Shown here: one piece after another, positions 15,249 through 15,609 of the stretch
How positions within the stretch are numbered: position 1 is the stretch's first letter
How the letters are laid out: each line of letters opens with the position of its first letter
Assembly: GCA_964568355.1 (NCBI GenBank)
Contig: CAZMRK010000095.1
Location: 1 to 15,609 of the forward strand
From: JAJPJX01 sp964568355
GTDB taxonomy: Bacteria > Acidobacteriota > Terriglobia > Bryobacterales > Bryobacteraceae
Direction: 5' to 3'
DNA: 15,609 bases
Position numbers and translations under genes: made by a program
The notes under the pieces: model-generated
Told to the model about the DNA's origin: nothing
Database searches by the model: none
The model's input: only the letters and a program-made list of their open reading frames with translations

Positions 15249-15276
15249 GGAACGTGTGTCTCCGGAGACCCGTTCC
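15249..15276. promoter_or_regulatory. interrupted inverted repeat upstream of the lipoprotein gene
   Basis: GGAACG (15249-15254) pairs with CGTTCC (15271-15276), and between them lies the perfect 12-bp palindrome gtctccggagac (15258-15269), leaving unpaired tgt on one side and c on the other. It starts 20 bases from the lipoprotein ATG on the minus strand, just before its ribosome site. It could be an operator for a dimeric regulator or a 5' untranslated hairpin. Confidence 0.4.
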
Positions 15277-15371
15277 GCATTCTGAAGAGGGATTAATCGA
15301 CAGGTCTGTTCGAAAGCGCACGCCATGTGGGCCTGTTGCGAAGTTTGGTACCCCGGGTCTGTCATTTGATC

Positions 15372-15401
15372 TTGACTTTTTCCGGCGGGGATCGGTATTG
15401 T
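15372..15401 (+). promoter_or_regulatory. candidate sigma-70 promoter for the right-end TonB receptor gene
   Basis: TTGACT (15372-15377) and TATTGT (15396-15401) are separated by 18 bases, about 95 bases before the GTG start at 15497. The rest of the 267-base intergenic region (15230-15496) holds only the inverted repeat at 15249-15276 and no credible gene; a 61-codon frame in it lacks coding character. Confidence 0.45.
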
Positions 15402-15496
15402 CAGATAAATCACAAAGAGGCGACTCGGGGGATGGTTAGTCGAGATTGAGATTGTCTGTATACCGCCGAGCTTCGCTTGAAGGGGAGTTAAATAAC

Positions 15497-15609
15497 GTGA
15501 AAAGGGTCTTACGTGCAGGCCTATGGCTTGTGTTTTGTTCGGGGTTGATCCTCGCCCAGACTACGTCTACCACGATTCTCGGAACAGTCGTTGATCCCAG
15601 TGGAGCCGT
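15497..15609 (+). CDS. TonB-dependent receptor, N-terminal fragment (3' truncated by the window)
   Basis: Only 37 complete codons are visible. They begin with GTG, preceded by AAGGGGAG (15480-15487) at good spacing. The text reads as a signal peptide (MKRVLRAGLWLVFCSGLILAQ) followed by 'STTILGTVVDPSGA', the opening strand of the carboxypeptidase-regulatory-like domain also found in the receptor at 2828-6388 ('GMVLDPSGAGVP'). By analogy this is another SusC/oar-type TonB-dependent receptor of about 1000-1200 aa. Length and substrate cannot be seen. It has its own upstream promoter candidate and is divergent from the lipoprotein gene. Confidence 0.78.
   Translation, partial: MKRVLRAGLWLVFCSGLILAQTTSTTILGTVVDPSGA

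Noticed and set aside
15254..15439. A 61-codon plus-strand frame in the right intergenic region
   Set aside because: It has no ribosome site and no domain, and overlaps the inverted repeat and promoter candidate; it is probably not coding.
1..15609. CRISPR array, tRNA, rRNA, prophage or insertion sequence
   Set aside because: No regularly spaced repeats, clover-leaf genes, transposase/integrase motifs or target duplications were seen by eye; a tool-based scan was not possible.

Overview
The window looks like chromosomal DNA from a high-GC member of the Acidobacteriota, probably of the Bryobacterales/Solibacter type. This is inferred from gene content, not from a marker gene. The indications are the C-terminus of a MacB/FtsX-type permease of the kind abundant in that phylum, two TonB-dependent receptor genes that begin with a carboxypeptidase-regulatory-like domain, and a multiheme cytochrome fused to TPR repeats. 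No rRNA, tRNA, CRISPR array, phage gene or insertion sequence was found.

Layout. Bases 1-699 (+) hold the end of the permease. From about 9.9 kb down to 703, a long minus-strand series reads: ECF sigma factor, large zinc-finger anti-sigma-like membrane protein, Tat-exported metallophosphoesterase, TonB-dependent receptor, heptaheme cytochrome/TPR protein. Most junctions are overlaps or gaps of a few bases; only the 64-base gap before the receptor leaves room for a separate promoter. The cytochrome gene ends 3 bases from the convergent permease gene. Upstream, at 9985-10378, is a decayed remnant of an OmpA-like, possibly MCE/MlaD-type, protein gene with two apparent one-base losses.

Bases 10379-13331 (-) hold a second series: a TlpA/ResA-like thioredoxin, a GlcD-type FAD-linked oxidase, and a uroporphyrinogen-decarboxylase-superfamily protein with a Tat-like signal. 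A 62-base intergenic region with a perfect 14-bp AT palindrome separates it from a divergent plus-strand pterin operon (13394-14836). That operon has two tandem 6-pyruvoyltetrahydropterin-synthase-family genes and folE, each overlapping the next. The first synthase paralogue has alanine where the catalytic cysteine is expected; the second keeps the full set of residues.

The right end holds a GC-rich hairpin between convergent genes, a small Trp/Pro-rich lipoprotein gene (-), and the first 113 bases of another TonB-dependent receptor (+) behind a plausible sigma-70 promoter.

How the genes may work together. FolE makes dihydroneopterin triphosphate, the substrate of the PTPS/QueD family, so 13394-14836 is one pterin module. 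Its end product (queuosine precursor, tetrahydropterin or folate) cannot be settled here. The sigma/anti-sigma pair may control the exported phosphoesterase and perhaps the receptor and cytochrome, giving a cell-envelope uptake and redox locus. That link is inferred from gene order only.
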